From JAGQNP01 sp038257245 (GTDB taxonomy: Bacteria; Patescibacteriota; Saccharimonadia; Saccharimonadales; JACQNP01), in assembly GCA_038257245.1 (NCBI GenBank), contig JBBSJL010000001.1, positions 60,485 through 124,484 on the forward strand: a DNA stretch of 64,000 bases. The letters run 5' to 3'. This document shows positions 8,045-17,582 of this stretch, piece by piece (within the stretch, counting starts at the first letter, position 1; every line of letters starts with the position of its first letter). The notes beneath the pieces were generated by a model. That model ran no database searches and had not been told where the DNA came from. It saw only the letters and a list, made by a program, of their open reading frames with translations. Made by a program: the position numbers and the translations under genes.

Positions 8045-8681
8045 GTAGATTGTCTAGCTTATATTTGTCTAATCTAATTCTGTGCAATGAAATAGTAATG
8101 TATTTAAGCTCACTAAATGTTCGCCGTATTTGCCGGTTTCGGCCTTCGTGCATTGTGATTTGCCACTTCAGTCTATCAGGGCTAAGTGATGTTAACGCAA
8201 GCCTACTGTGTCCATCAGTCAATTTTATCCCTGTTTCAGAAATCGATATTTGGTCATGAAGCACTAAGGGCTTATCAAGCTCAACTTCGTATACCTTTTC
8301 TTTTTTCTTGGAGGGATGAGTTAAGTTATTCGCGAGATCTCCGTCATTGGTCATGATTAGTAGTCCCGAAGAGTCTTTATCTAACCGTCCAACAGGATTA
8401 AGGTTATGTAGCTCAGGTGGCAGTAAGGAATATATTGTTTTACTCCCCTGGCCATTTCTTGAGCAGACAAACCCCCTAGGCTTGTTAAGCAAAAAGGTCG
8501 TGTTCGTTTTTTCTACAGTCTTAAATGTTCGCCCACCGTAGGTAACGTTATCTACGTCAGAAACGATTTGTCCCATTTTAGCGACCTGATTATTTACAAT
8601 AACCAGACCACTTTCTATAGCCTCATCAGCTTTTCGACGAGATAATTTGGTGTTTAATGCTAGGAACTTATTGAGTCGCAC
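7992..8681 (-). CDS. 16S/23S rRNA pseudouridine synthase, RsuA/RluB family
   Basis: The enzyme converts specific rRNA uridines to pseudouridine. An N-terminal S4 RNA-binding domain (MRLNKFLALNTKLSRRKADEA) is followed by the catalytic domain with the family motif GRLDKDSSGLL, whose aspartate is the nucleophile. KVYEVEL and the R-rich GRNRQIRR block match RsuA/RluB/RluE. At 229 residues it is compact. The start codon is GTG. The exact target uridine cannot be told from sequence alone. Confidence 0.9.
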   Translation of the reverse strand: MRLNKFLALNTKLSRRKADEAIESGLVIVNNQVAKMGQIVSDVDNVTYGGRTFKTVEKTNTTFLLNKPRGFVCSRNGQGSKTIYSLLPPELHNLNPVGRLDKDSSGLLIMTNDGDLANNLTHPSKKKEKVYEVELDKPLVLHDQISISETGIKLTDGHSRLALTSLSPDRLKWQITMHEGRNRQIRRTFSELKYITISLHRIRLDKYKLDNLPMGKWCAVQNQETANKS

Positions 8682-8693
8682 ACACTAATGGTA

Positions 8694-9977
8694 CTACAAA
8701 GCGATATTATTGGGGCTATTTGGGTCGCTTGATTCGGGAGCCTCAGCGACTGGTGTTTCGGTTGCTGCTGGCTGTTCAGTCGGAGCAGTAGCAGTTGCGG
8801 CGTTGCCATTTATTGTTCCGTCTTCAGAAATATTGATATTTGCAGCTTCAGTTTCTGGGGCGCTTGGTTGTGGAAGATCTACAGCAGGGCCACTGTTGGC
8901 TTGAGCATTTTTAAGTTCCTCTTGTTGTAATAAGGCATTCAGGTCCGGTCCGGTTGAGTTGAGGTCGTTTATAGGGGTTATTACTTTCTTTGACGCAGCT
9001 GGTGAGTTTTGGTTAGCTACAGGGTTTGGTGCAGGAGTTTCTGGTGTAGTGTCCGTTGTGGTAGGTGTGTGTTCAGGAGCAATGGCTTGGGGCTGAGCTC
9101 CAGTTTCTGTAGCTGGTTTATCGAGTAAATCGTTAACTGCATCAGCTAGTTTTGCAGCATTGTCGGCTGCAGCTGTCGTTGCATCTTGTGGTTCTTCAGC
9201 TACTGCAATCTCTTCTACAGGATCAGGGTTAGTTTCGGGCTCTGGTGGTGACGCTACAGGAGTAGGTGTTGGCTTGGGCTCTTCTGCTGGCTCAGTTGTC
9301 TTGGCGTTCTCTACAAAATTATTTATTTGGTCTTCAATTTTTTTCCCCTGATCTTGACTCGATTCACTCAATTGTTGTTCGTCAGGTTGATCGTCGTTAG
9401 TTACTGGGTCTGTAGCTGGGGGCTGGGCTGGCTCAGATACAGGAGCAGGCATAGCGGTTACTGATGGGGTGTCTTGTTGATCGGTATCGGTACTATCTGA
9501 GTTATCGGTTGCAGTCGTGTTAGACTCATCTACCACGGGCTGTGGCATAGGGTCTGGGCTGGCGGCAGGTACAGGATCTGGGCTACCAGTCTGGGCAGCC
9601 GGTGCTGCTTCACCAGAAAGAACTTCCCGGGCAACTGCTGCCACATCTTCAAGTGTAACTTGGGATTTGACCAAGTATCGGTCGGCACCAAGTTTATCAG
9701 CGCGCTCTTTATCTTCGGCCTGTGACAAAGCTGTCATCATAATTATTTTGGTATTCTTGGTTTCTGGGGTTGTGCGAAGAATATCTAGCATATCAAAACC
9801 GCTTATCTTAGGCATCATTACATCAGAGATAATAAGATCTGGTTTTTCCTTTACTGCTAATGCTAGCGCCTCTTCACCGTCTTTTGCCGATACAATTTCA
9901 TAACCTTCTGCGATTAAACGTGCTTCGTAAATTTCTCGTAGATTGTTGTCGTCTTCGACTAACATTATTTTTGACAT
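8694..9977 (-). CDS. response-regulator receiver with long disordered tail
   Basis: Residues 1-120 form a CheY-like receiver: acidic pair D9/D10, phospho-acceptor D52 in LIISDVMMPK, and the conserved lysine in YLVKSQ. The remaining 300 residues are Pro/Ala/Thr/Glu-rich and low-complexity with no DNA-binding domain or membrane segment. It follows the histidine kinase at 10058 on the same strand (80-base gap with its own possible promoter). The kinase probably phosphorylates it, and the tail may act as a flexible scaffold. No output domain is visible, so the response mechanism is unknown. Confidence 0.85.
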   Translation of the reverse strand: MSKIMLVEDDNNLREIYEARLIAEGYEIVSAKDGEEALALAVKEKPDLIISDVMMPKISGFDMLDILRTTPETKNTKIIMMTALSQAEDKERADKLGADRYLVKSQVTLEDVAAVAREVLSGEAAPAAQTGSPDPVPAASPDPMPQPVVDESNTTATDNSDSTDTDQQDTPSVTAMPAPVSEPAQPPATDPVTNDDQPDEQQLSESSQDQGKKIEDQINNFVENAKTTEPAEEPKPTPTPVASPPEPETNPDPVEEIAVAEEPQDATTAAADNAAKLADAVNDLLDKPATETGAQPQAIAPEHTPTTTDTTPETPAPNPVANQNSPAASKKVITPINDLNSTGPDLNALLQQEELKNAQANSGPAVDLPQPSAPETEAANINISEDGTINGNAATATAPTEQPAATETPVAEAPESSDPNSPNNIAL

Positions 9978-10057
9978 ATATCTTACCTATTACCCCTTGT
10001 TATAGTGCTTATGTTACTTGTTAGTAATTGTATCATAACTTATCCCCCAGTGTTCTT

Positions 10058-11788
10058 TTATACATTTAGTTGCGGGTTTGCTGCTTCGGCTGTTTGCAGC
10101 TCCTTAGCCTGTAGTGAACTAATTCTAGGTAGATTGATATAGAATGTGCTTCCCTTGTCGACCTCACTATCCACCCAGATTCTTCCGCCATAGATTTGTA
10201 CGATTTTTTGGCAAATAAATAATCCAAGTCCAGTTCCTCCAACGGTTCGTGTGCTAGAATTATCGACTCGATAAAACTTTTGGAATAGGTGTGGGACGTC
10301 CTCTTTTGGAATGCCTGGGCCAGTGTCACGAATGTAGAACTGTATGACATCGGGGTTTCCAGTTAAGCCGATCGATATCTTGCCATTCTCGGTGTACTTC
10401 ACGGCGTTATCGAACAAATTAGTAATAACTTCACGTAATCTATCGGGATCGGCGTAGGTATAGTAAAGCGGTGTAATTACTTTCTTGCCAGCACTCGCGT
10501 CGTTAGATTTGTTGCTTGTACCGATAGTAAACTCGACCAATAGGCCTTTCTTTTCGGCAGTAAACCTAAGCGAGTCAGCGACCTGCTCAAGGAATACTCC
10601 CATATCAATTGCTGCCGGGTGGCTAACTAATCGGCCGTCTTCTGCTTTGGCGCTAGTAAGCAAGTCCTGAAATAATTGCCCTAAGTGTTGTGTGCTGGAG
10701 TGGGCCTTTTCTAGATAACTCCTAGCCTTGACGTCGATATTGCTAACCTTATCATTCAGGGCAAGGGCTAAGTAACCTTCGATGGCTGCTACTGGTGTAC
10801 GCATTTCGTGGCTTGCTGTACTAATAAAATCAGCTCGGCGTTGTTCTTCGGCTTTCGCATTGCTAACATCGCGGATAACTGCAACCGTTCCAGCAAGTTC
10901 ATTAGATTTATCAATAATGACTGGAGACACAACAAACGAAACGACGTGAGTTTTTTTGTCTCTGGCAGCAAGATTGTAGGTATTGCTCGTGGCTTGCCTA
11001 TGAGCGATTACCATCGAGAAAGGATTAATATTACTAGGTATGTCTTCATCAAGTTCGTTTTTTATATTAACCACGTTATGGACGTTTATCCCAAGTGCTT
11101 CTTCTACGGGCCAGCCTGTTAGAACTGCGGCAGTTGAGTTCATGTTGTTAATATTGCCATCAGTATCGGTCACAATAACACCGTCGGCTATAGACTGAAT
11201 GAGGATCTCGGATTGTAGTTGTTTGTTTTTTAACGCCCCCGACAGTTTAGAAATTTGGGCGTTGGTTTTTAGGTCATAATAACGACGAAAAACGAGGTAG
11301 CTAAGTATGCCTATGAGATAAGATCCGAAAAGACCTAGCATACTGAGAGTGCTTACTTCAAAAACACCTTCAGAGGAAGTTGACGACAAAATAAAGTAAA
11401 GCGAAATCACAAAACACATACCGGTGATGGCGTATGTACCAAAAAGGCCACTAAACAAAGCTAGAGCAAGCCAAGAAATCATATAGATTGAGCTAAATTC
11501 GCCAGTCGTGTGTACGAGGCTGAGGATAGTCAAACATTGTAGGAGATAAAGTATTAGGGTTGCCTGCCAGGCATTTGCATGTGCAACCTCTCTCTTGTAT
11601 ATAAATACAATGTAAACTAGTTGCATTAGTGCAAAGCCGAGGGTCATGTAGGTTAGGGCTGATTCCTGGCTGTCTAAAATGTATTGGGGGGCAAACTGAT
11701 TAACTGAGCTCACCAATGCAAGTGCAGCCGCTAAAACTAACGAAACGCGACTATACAAAAGATACCACCGGTCAGAAACAGATTGCAT
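10058..11788 (-). CDS. membrane sensor histidine kinase with PAS domain
   Basis: The first 165 residues hold about six or seven membrane segments with almost no extracellular domain. A PAS domain (about 190-310, DGVIVTDTDGNINNMN) and a HisKA domain follow, with the phosphorylated histidine in STASHEMRTPVAAIEG. The HATPase region carries the N box (LFDNAVKYT), G1 (DTGPGIP) and G2 (GGTGLGLFICQKIV). TATAAT lies ten bases before the ATG. The likely partner is the receiver protein encoded just downstream. The membrane part could sense envelope state; the ligand is unknown. Confidence 0.92.
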   Translation of the reverse strand: MQSVSDRWYLLYSRVSLVLAAALALVSSVNQFAPQYILDSQESALTYMTLGFALMQLVYIVFIYKREVAHANAWQATLILYLLQCLTILSLVHTTGEFSSIYMISWLALALFSGLFGTYAITGMCFVISLYFILSSTSSEGVFEVSTLSMLGLFGSYLIGILSYLVFRRYYDLKTNAQISKLSGALKNKQLQSEILIQSIADGVIVTDTDGNINNMNSTAAVLTGWPVEEALGINVHNVVNIKNELDEDIPSNINPFSMVIAHRQATSNTYNLAARDKKTHVVSFVVSPVIIDKSNELAGTVAVIRDVSNAKAEEQRRADFISTASHEMRTPVAAIEGYLALALNDKVSNIDVKARSYLEKAHSSTQHLGQLFQDLLTSAKAEDGRLVSHPAAIDMGVFLEQVADSLRFTAEKKGLLVEFTIGTSNKSNDASAGKKVITPLYYTYADPDRLREVITNLFDNAVKYTENGKISIGLTGNPDVIQFYIRDTGPGIPKEDVPHLFQKFYRVDNSSTRTVGGTGLGLFICQKIVQIYGGRIWVDSEVDKGSTFYINLPRISSLQAKELQTAEAANPQLNV

Positions 11789-11904
11789 GCTCCTTGTGAT
11801 TATAACTAAATGCTTATGTTTGTGCTAGTCTAAGATGGATCTTTCTTCCCTGTTATGTTACTATTTTTGTGTTCCGTCAATATACGACAAGTTTTTAGTA
11901 ACAC

Positions 11905-11980
11905 GGTCCCGTCGTCTAGTGGTTAGGATATCTGGTTCTCATCCAGAAGATCGCGGGTTCGAATCCCGCCGGGATCACCA
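11905..11980 (+). tRNA. tRNA-Glu (CTC)
   Basis: A complete 76-nt cloverleaf with acceptor GGTCCCG/CGGGATC, anticodon stem TCTGG/CCAGA with loop TTCTCAT (anticodon CTC at 11938-11940), T-loop TTCGAAT and encoded CCA. Confidence 0.97.
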
Positions 11981-11991
11981 TGATTGTATAC

Positions 11992-13182
11992 TTAGGCTGC
12001 TTTTAATACTTTACCGGGGGTTCGAACAGCTTTGCTGACTATGCTTATGCCTGGTCCTCGGGTGACTTTACCGATTCGTTTTGCGGATATTCCCTGTTTG
12101 GCTGCTTCGTCTTTTAGTCTCTCGCCGTCACTCCCGTCGATTGCTAATATATATCCTTGCCCACCGTGCCATGTGGTGTATGATTCTTCATCGCTCATTG
12201 GACGAAGAGTTCCGTCTGGGTTTTCTACTTCAGTTATTTCTTGCGCATGCTGTAAAATATCTGGAACTTCGAAGGGGTCGTAAATATGCGCGCCAAGTTG
12301 AGTCGCTTCGAGCATTCTGCCCAGCTTCTCCCAAATTGAGCCACCTGAAACATGTGCAACGCCGTGAATATCAACTTTTTCTTTTACCTCAATCTTGTAA
12401 CCACCAGTCAGAGTTGTCATAAGACCGGAGTAAATAGTGGAAGGAGTGACAGCGAGTTCGCCAAGTGTAGTATCTTTGAACTTCTCAGTTTCCCACCGGT
12501 TTCCGTAGACTTTTTCAAACGTCTTACGTATTCGCGAAATACCATTACATCTTGCACTTATAGGTTCAGCAAATCCCCAAAGCTCATCGTTTTCCTGGAC
12601 ACGCTCTCCGGTAATCATTCGGTCTTGGTGTACTAAGCCAACCGCATCACCAATCCAGTCCACAGAGAAATCTCTTCTTCCCTGTAGTCTAGCTCCATGA
12701 ACAGCGATTTCGCCAGTAAACAATACCGCTTTTGCATCATTTGCGCCTTCAGCAAGACCTTGGAAAAGTTGGTCAATGTAATGCAGATAGTCATCGCCAG
12801 GTTCGCCCAAAGTACTCACGATGAGAGCGTTATTGATAAACACGGTCTGCCCGCCCTCAACCGGGTTGTCGTCTGCCGCCATTGCAACCAAATCTTTACC
12901 TAGCCCAAAAAAGTTACCGTTTCCTTCATAAAAGTCGGGTTTCGTGCCTGTTCCATCAATACCTGACGTCCCGTAAACATCTGGACGGTTTCTTATTTCG
13001 TCAAAATTTAGATACTTTGATGCAGAAAAGCGAGTGTCAAATGAAATTGGTTCGCCGAATTCACCTGCCCTGTTTGCCCAAGTTGTTTGACACCAGTCCG
13101 CGGCTATTTGTGAGGCTGCATTACTTAAACCTAAGTCAACTCCAGCCTGTCTGTAGGCTTCCATTCTGTCTAACTCTGCCAT
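11992..13182 (-). CDS. purM: phosphoribosylformylglycinamidine cyclo-ligase
   Basis: PurM closes FGAM to AIR using ATP, the fifth step of de novo purine synthesis. The AIRS/PurM fold is recognisable from GTSGIDGTGTKPDF near residue 72, the metal/ATP segment DLVAMAADDNPVEGGQTVFI, GLAEGANDAKAVLFTGEIA, and the glycine-rich IHGVAHVSGGSIWEKLGRML near residue 275. At 396 residues it is longer than typical bacterial PurM (about 345). It is the last gene of the purN-purL-purQ-purM operon and overlaps purQ by one base. It sits only 11 bases from tRNA-Glu, in convergent orientation. Confidence 0.88.
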   Translation of the reverse strand: MAELDRMEAYRQAGVDLGLSNAASQIAADWCQTTWANRAGEFGEPISFDTRFSASKYLNFDEIRNRPDVYGTSGIDGTGTKPDFYEGNGNFFGLGKDLVAMAADDNPVEGGQTVFINNALIVSTLGEPGDDYLHYIDQLFQGLAEGANDAKAVLFTGEIAVHGARLQGRRDFSVDWIGDAVGLVHQDRMITGERVQENDELWGFAEPISARCNGISRIRKTFEKVYGNRWETEKFKDTTLGELAVTPSTIYSGLMTTLTGGYKIEVKEKVDIHGVAHVSGGSIWEKLGRMLEATQLGAHIYDPFEVPDILQHAQEITEVENPDGTLRPMSDEESYTTWHGGQGYILAIDGSDGERLKDEAAKQGISAKRIGKVTRGPGISIVSKAVRTPGKVLKAA

Positions 13183-13988
13183 TACATCTCCTTTGCGTAG
13201 TTAACCGCACCTTGAATTATTTTCGCTGCAAAATCCTCTGCAAATATAGTCTCAGGACGACGCCAGTTTGGATGATGCTCGCGTCGAGTAAAGCGTTCGT
13301 CGTGGGGCATCATCCCAAAAACAATCTCATTCGGACTGCAAGTCCCTGCGATGCCAAGTGGCGAACCGTTCGGGTTATCAGGATGTTCTTCGGTAGGGTT
13401 GCCGTTGCTGTCACAGTAGCGTAGAACTACCTGCTTGCTCAGAACTAGTTCGGCGTAATCGTTCGGATCACGGGCTACTATACGACCTTCAGCATGGGCT
13501 ACCGGAAGCTCGATGATACGACCAACATCTTCCTTTGGAATAAAAGGACAAACCGTATCTTCAACACGTGCCTTAACCCAGCGACACTCAAATTTCATAT
13601 TCGCATTACGATCAAGTGTAAATGTAGGCTTGTCATCAGGATCAATGCGCCCATGTTGCAAAAGACCAGATTCGAGAAGGATTTGGTTACCATTACAGTT
13701 ACCTAATACTGGTTTTCTAGCTTCAACAAAAGCGTTTAGCTGATCGGCAACAATGGATGTTCTCATATCGCTGGCGGCTATCGCACCGGCACGAATGATA
13801 TCACCGTAGCTGAACCCGCCGGGCACGAACAGACCTTGCAAGTTATCAATCCTAACTTCGCCACTCTTTACGTCGGCAATGTGAACGAATTGTGCTGCTG
13901 CTCCTGCCTGGTTTAGCGTATCGAAAGTTTCCGCCTCACAGTTGATTCCTGGGAATAGTAGGACTCCAAATTCTGGACTTCTGCTCAT
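13182..13988 (-). CDS. purQ: FGAM synthase glutaminase subunit
   Basis: PurQ supplies ammonia from glutamine to PurL. The class-I glutaminase triad is present: cysteine in VLGNCNGNQILLESG, histidine in VAHAEGRIV and a C-terminal glutamate region. The N-terminal GVLLFPGINCEAETFDTL block is typical. I start it at 13988, where ATGA overlaps the purL stop codon (4-base coupling); the frame runs to 14018. A glutaminase separate from a mid-sized PurL matches the small-PurL/PurQ/PurS system rather than the single large enzyme of E. coli. Confidence 0.93.
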   Translation of the reverse strand: MSRSPEFGVLLFPGINCEAETFDTLNQAGAAAQFVHIADVKSGEVRIDNLQGLFVPGGFSYGDIIRAGAIAASDMRTSIVADQLNAFVEARKPVLGNCNGNQILLESGLLQHGRIDPDDKPTFTLDRNANMKFECRWVKARVEDTVCPFIPKEDVGRIIELPVAHAEGRIVARDPNDYAELVLSKQVVLRYCDSNGNPTEEHPDNPNGSPLGIAGTCSPNEIVFGMMPHDERFTRREHHPNWRRPETIFAEDFAAKIIQGAVNYAKEM

Positions 13989-16831
13989 GCTAGGGCCTCT
14001 TGATTTGTTGCTTTCCACACTTGTTTTAGTTCATCGACCGAGTCACTGAACAGTTGCCCTGTGCCTTCCTGTTCAATGTACAGGAACTTGTCTGGTTGAG
14101 TCGTACCAATGACTTGGTGAGGTATATTACCGAGGAGCTCTGCAATATGCGCATCTGCAGGAACTTCGATCACAAGCGCAGGCGTCTCGTTAAAGAGTAC
14201 TCGCTCTAGTGGTGAATTGCCGTCGAAGTTTAGCGTAGCACCGCAGTCACCCCCGAACAGCATTTTACTAACGGTGGTTGCTAGTCCGCCCTTGCCAACA
14301 ACACCACACGATAGTACGTGTTGTGGCCGAATAACTTCGTGCATATGGGTATAAAATTCCATATCGCTCATGCCATGATCAGCTCTGGGTACTTTAGCAC
14401 TGGAACCGTCGTAAATATCGTACAGAATTGAACCGCCCATTGCATCAAGGTCCTGTTGCCCCACTAATACAAGTGTAGAATCAGTGCGCTTTATATCAGT
14501 GCTCGTGGTTTCTTTGATATCGTTAGTAAACGTAACACCGCCTAGGCCGAGGTAATAAGGGTTCTTGATCACATTGCCTTTTTCATCAGTGTGTTCGCCA
14601 GAACAGCTATCCTTGCCTGTAAACGGTGCAGTTCCCATGCCGTCCAATTTATCTAGAAGAGTATCAACCGAAAGAAGTAATGTTCCCATAACTTGTTCAT
14701 TTGGGCGCGGTGAGATGTAGTTGTTGTTACCTTTTACTTGCCTTGGGTCGCCACCAACAGCCACGATGCGTCCGAACAAGTCATCGACCACCCACTCAGT
14801 TCCACGGATAGGATCTAGATCTGTTAGTGCCGGATGAGCACTTTGCGCAAATACTATTCCACCGTCTTGACCCAGTATAGGTGCCAGCACTGTCGCATAG
14901 TTTGGACTATCCATGTGGATACCAGTGAACGGCTTCAGTACATTCATGCCTTGTACTTCATGATCGAACTGGCGAATAGCCGGTTCTGTTGAAGAAATAT
15001 CATCATGAGCTAGCACTCGTCGCAACGCATCAACATAGTTGCTGACTTCAATCGAACGCTCCTCAACTTCAGGAGGTACATAGTTGGCTACATACTCTAA
15101 TGGAGGCAGCGCGTTTTTGATAAAATCGTATTCCCAATCAGAAACAACATCGTCTCCTGATGTGATTGTATAGCGAGGACAATCGCCGCCGTTTCCAAAT
15201 ACACCAATTGCAGTAGCTTCAGAATCGTGTTTTGCAAATATGGCTATCACAGCCTCAACATGCTCAGGTGCAACGGCTAGTACAGCACGTTCCTGAGATT
15301 CACTTATGATTTTATAATCAACCTCAAAATCAGCTGCCTTGAGCGGCAACTTATCTGCGTCCCAAATAACACCTATCTCATTACCGAGTTCGCCTGCGGC
15401 TAATCCAACACCACCTGCTCCACAATCTGTTCCTGCCCGAATGTAGCCCAGTCGGGAAGCTTCTAAGACAGCGTCTATCATCTTCTCTTCTTCATATGCC
15501 CCCGGTTTTTGGACCTCGCTGGTGTCAGCAAGAGTCTCTGTGTTCGATGCGGCGGAAGACCCTGTCGCTCCACCGACACCATCCATGCCAGTACGTCCTC
15601 CAATAACGAACAGCACATCACCTGCTACGGGAGATTCCTCTGTTGATCTTCCGACTTCACCGAGCCCTATAGAAATACCCTTGAACATAGGTTTAGCTGA
15701 GTAGCCTTGATGGTGATGTACTGCAATATCAACCGTTCCAACACCAATGCGATTACCATACTTACTAACTGCACTTACGGCGCGCCGAAATATTTGTAGT
15801 GGCGTTTGTAGTCCTCGAGGTAGCTGTTCTTTTTTGAGCTCGAGTGCGCCGATACCTAAACTAACGACAGTTGCAATGGGCTTGAAACCCTTTCCGGTCA
15901 TTAGAATGTCACGGATCAGACCACCAACACCAGTAGCAACACCGCCCTCCGCTTCGATCAATGTTGGATGGTTATGAGTCTCACCCTTAATATTAACGGC
16001 AAGCTGTTTCCCGTCTTTATAGAACGGTGTTCGAAATACTGCAGAGTTGCCATCAAATGCCTGTTCAACTCCCTGCTGTTCGTAGTGTTTCTTTGCTCGA
16101 TCCTTAATCCTGCCAAACAACGAACGAGCCTTCTCTCCATTCACAATTAGATCAGCACCAAATGTTTCATGCCGGCAATGATCACTCCAGAACGGACCCA
16201 TTAGGCGTAGACCAGCCTCGGGGCTTATTCCGCCAGTTTTATGGCTTTCACGCTGGAGGGCTTGCATCTTTACGAGAGACAGACCGTATTTTCTAGAATC
16301 TGACAGCTGCATTAGCTCGTTATCAGTCATCATACTAAGATTGATTTGCTCGGTTGGTTTTGCTCTGGACTCTGGAGTCAAGCTACGAGGAGCTTGCTCA
16401 CGAACTTCTTGGATTTCCTTATTAACAAGCTGCTCTTTCACTACTCGACCTATTGATTCAATCGGTGTGTCTGGACTAAATCGTACTTCAGTTCCGAGTG
16501 CTAAATTGGTAACAGGTATTCCTAGTCGTTTTGCAGCTGTTCGAATGGGCTCAATGTCAGAGTTGATCATTCCTTCGCGGTCAGTGATTTCTACCCTAAG
16601 AGGATCGTCCCAGTCTTCACGAGGCCCAACTACTACTTGTTGTGTTACTGGATTTGCCAGTAATCTCTCCCCGAGCTGCAAAGCCTGATCTTCGCTAATG
16701 CCCTCGGCATAGTAGACGTCTGCAGTTGCAGGTGCAGCGACTGTACAGATTTCTGCTGCTTCACGTGCAATTTGTTGACCCCTAACATCGTCACCGATGT
16801 TTTCAACCCGAATCTCAAGAATATCAGCCAT
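13985..16831 (-). CDS. purL: FGAM synthase with PurS-like N-terminus
   Basis: PurL amidates FGAR to FGAM. At 948 residues it is about 200 longer than small PurL proteins and about 350 shorter than E. coli PurL. The first 165 residues look like two PurS-type repeats: the first contains GERLLANPVTQQVVVGP and the second VVKEQLVNKEIQEV, so PurS appears fused in. The catalytic part has GPFWSDHCRHETFG, FKGETHNHP-like NIKGETHNHPTLIE, GGVATGVGGLIRDI and AGDCGAGG-type motifs. It overlaps purN by eight bases and purQ by four. Stop is TGA, evidence that TGA is not recoded. Confidence 0.93.
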   Translation of the reverse strand: MADILEIRVENIGDDVRGQQIAREAAEICTVAAPATADVYYAEGISEDQALQLGERLLANPVTQQVVVGPREDWDDPLRVEITDREGMINSDIEPIRTAAKRLGIPVTNLALGTEVRFSPDTPIESIGRVVKEQLVNKEIQEVREQAPRSLTPESRAKPTEQINLSMMTDNELMQLSDSRKYGLSLVKMQALQRESHKTGGISPEAGLRLMGPFWSDHCRHETFGADLIVNGEKARSLFGRIKDRAKKHYEQQGVEQAFDGNSAVFRTPFYKDGKQLAVNIKGETHNHPTLIEAEGGVATGVGGLIRDILMTGKGFKPIATVVSLGIGALELKKEQLPRGLQTPLQIFRRAVSAVSKYGNRIGVGTVDIAVHHHQGYSAKPMFKGISIGLGEVGRSTEESPVAGDVLFVIGGRTGMDGVGGATGSSAASNTETLADTSEVQKPGAYEEEKMIDAVLEASRLGYIRAGTDCGAGGVGLAAGELGNEIGVIWDADKLPLKAADFEVDYKIISESQERAVLAVAPEHVEAVIAIFAKHDSEATAIGVFGNGGDCPRYTITSGDDVVSDWEYDFIKNALPPLEYVANYVPPEVEERSIEVSNYVDALRRVLAHDDISSTEPAIRQFDHEVQGMNVLKPFTGIHMDSPNYATVLAPILGQDGGIVFAQSAHPALTDLDPIRGTEWVVDDLFGRIVAVGGDPRQVKGNNNYISPRPNEQVMGTLLLSVDTLLDKLDGMGTAPFTGKDSCSGEHTDEKGNVIKNPYYLGLGGVTFTNDIKETTSTDIKRTDSTLVLVGQQDLDAMGGSILYDIYDGSSAKVPRADHGMSDMEFYTHMHEVIRPQHVLSCGVVGKGGLATTVSKMLFGGDCGATLNFDGNSPLERVLFNETPALVIEVPADAHIAELLGNIPHQVIGTTQPDKFLYIEQEGTGQLFSDSVDELKQVWKATNQEALA

Positions 16832-17525
16832 TTACTTCCCCTAATGCTTTATGTATCCAGGTTGGTACCCAAAGTTTCTCCACTCGCATTACTTCATTTT
16901 TTAATTTATTAACTGTACCGAATTGTTCCCATTCCTGTTGCATTTCTGGAGATACTGTTACTGGTTGATGCCCAATCGAGGCGCCTGTATCGTATGCGGG
17001 TAAGCCATTTTTATCTAATCTCGTATCCATCCAGTGGAACGTGGGGCCGGAATGTTCAAGACCTAGCTGCATAACCTGTTCTTGTACACCAGTACCGTGA
17101 AAGCCCTGAGTTTCTGGTAATGGCCCAGGATGGGTGTTAGCTATCGGGACTTCTTCTAACACTTTCCCGATTATTTTTTTCATAAAGCCCAATGCTACAA
17201 ATATGCTAACGCCATACTCATCTGCAAGTTGGACTAATTTTTCACTTGCTTCGTAGCTAATGGTTCCCTCTACTTCATTTCCATCAATTTCTGGCAGAGT
17301 ACAGGCCTTCTCTGTTTTGTTAGATATGTGATGTATTGGTATATCTAGTCTGTCTGCTCTCTCCCATACTCCTGCATTTGAGCTGTTTGGACCATTGTTG
17401 CATGCGACGAAGGCTATTGTTGTATTTGGTAGCTCGTTTGCACCTATAGCGTCTTGGACTGCCTCGAAGGTACTGCCCCCTCCTGATGCTAATACGCCAA
17501 TTCTAAATTCTGGATTATCGGTCAC
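16824..17525 (-). CDS. purN: phosphoribosylglycinamide formyltransferase
   Basis: PurN formylates GAR using 10-formyl-tetrahydrofolate. It shows IGVLASGGGSTFEAV at the N-terminus (phosphate loop), the catalytic NTHPGPLP segment, and the YDTGASIGHQPV region supplying the aspartate. At 233 residues it is slightly longer than usual. The start is GTG with GAGGTAGACA as ribosome binding site. It heads the pur operon and lies 57 bases after umuC on the same strand; a weak hairpin (AACGC/GCGTT) separates them. Another formyltransferase of the same fold is possible, but the neighbours support purine synthesis. Confidence 0.85.
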   Translation of the reverse strand: MTDNPEFRIGVLASGGGSTFEAVQDAIGANELPNTTIAFVACNNGPNSSNAGVWERADRLDIPIHHISNKTEKACTLPEIDGNEVEGTISYEASEKLVQLADEYGVSIFVALGFMKKIIGKVLEEVPIANTHPGPLPETQGFHGTGVQEQVMQLGLEHSGPTFHWMDTRLDKNGLPAYDTGASIGHQPVTVSPEMQQEWEQFGTVNKLKNEVMRVEKLWVPTWIHKALGEVNG

Positions 17526-17582
17526 TGTCTACCTCGTTTTAGTTATTTTCGCAGGCAGCAAATATAAACGCAAGCATAAGCG

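Noticed and set aside
9160..9903. Plus-strand ORFs across the receiver gene tail
   Set aside because: They are frames opposite a low-complexity Pro/Ala/Thr coding stretch, with shadow-like Ser/Gly-rich translations and no promoter or ribosome binding site.
13985..13988. TGA recoded as glycine (Gracilibacteria-type code)
   Set aside because: purL, the zinc-ribbon gene and others end at TGA at sensible lengths, and the coupled ATGA at purL/purQ fits TGA as stop.
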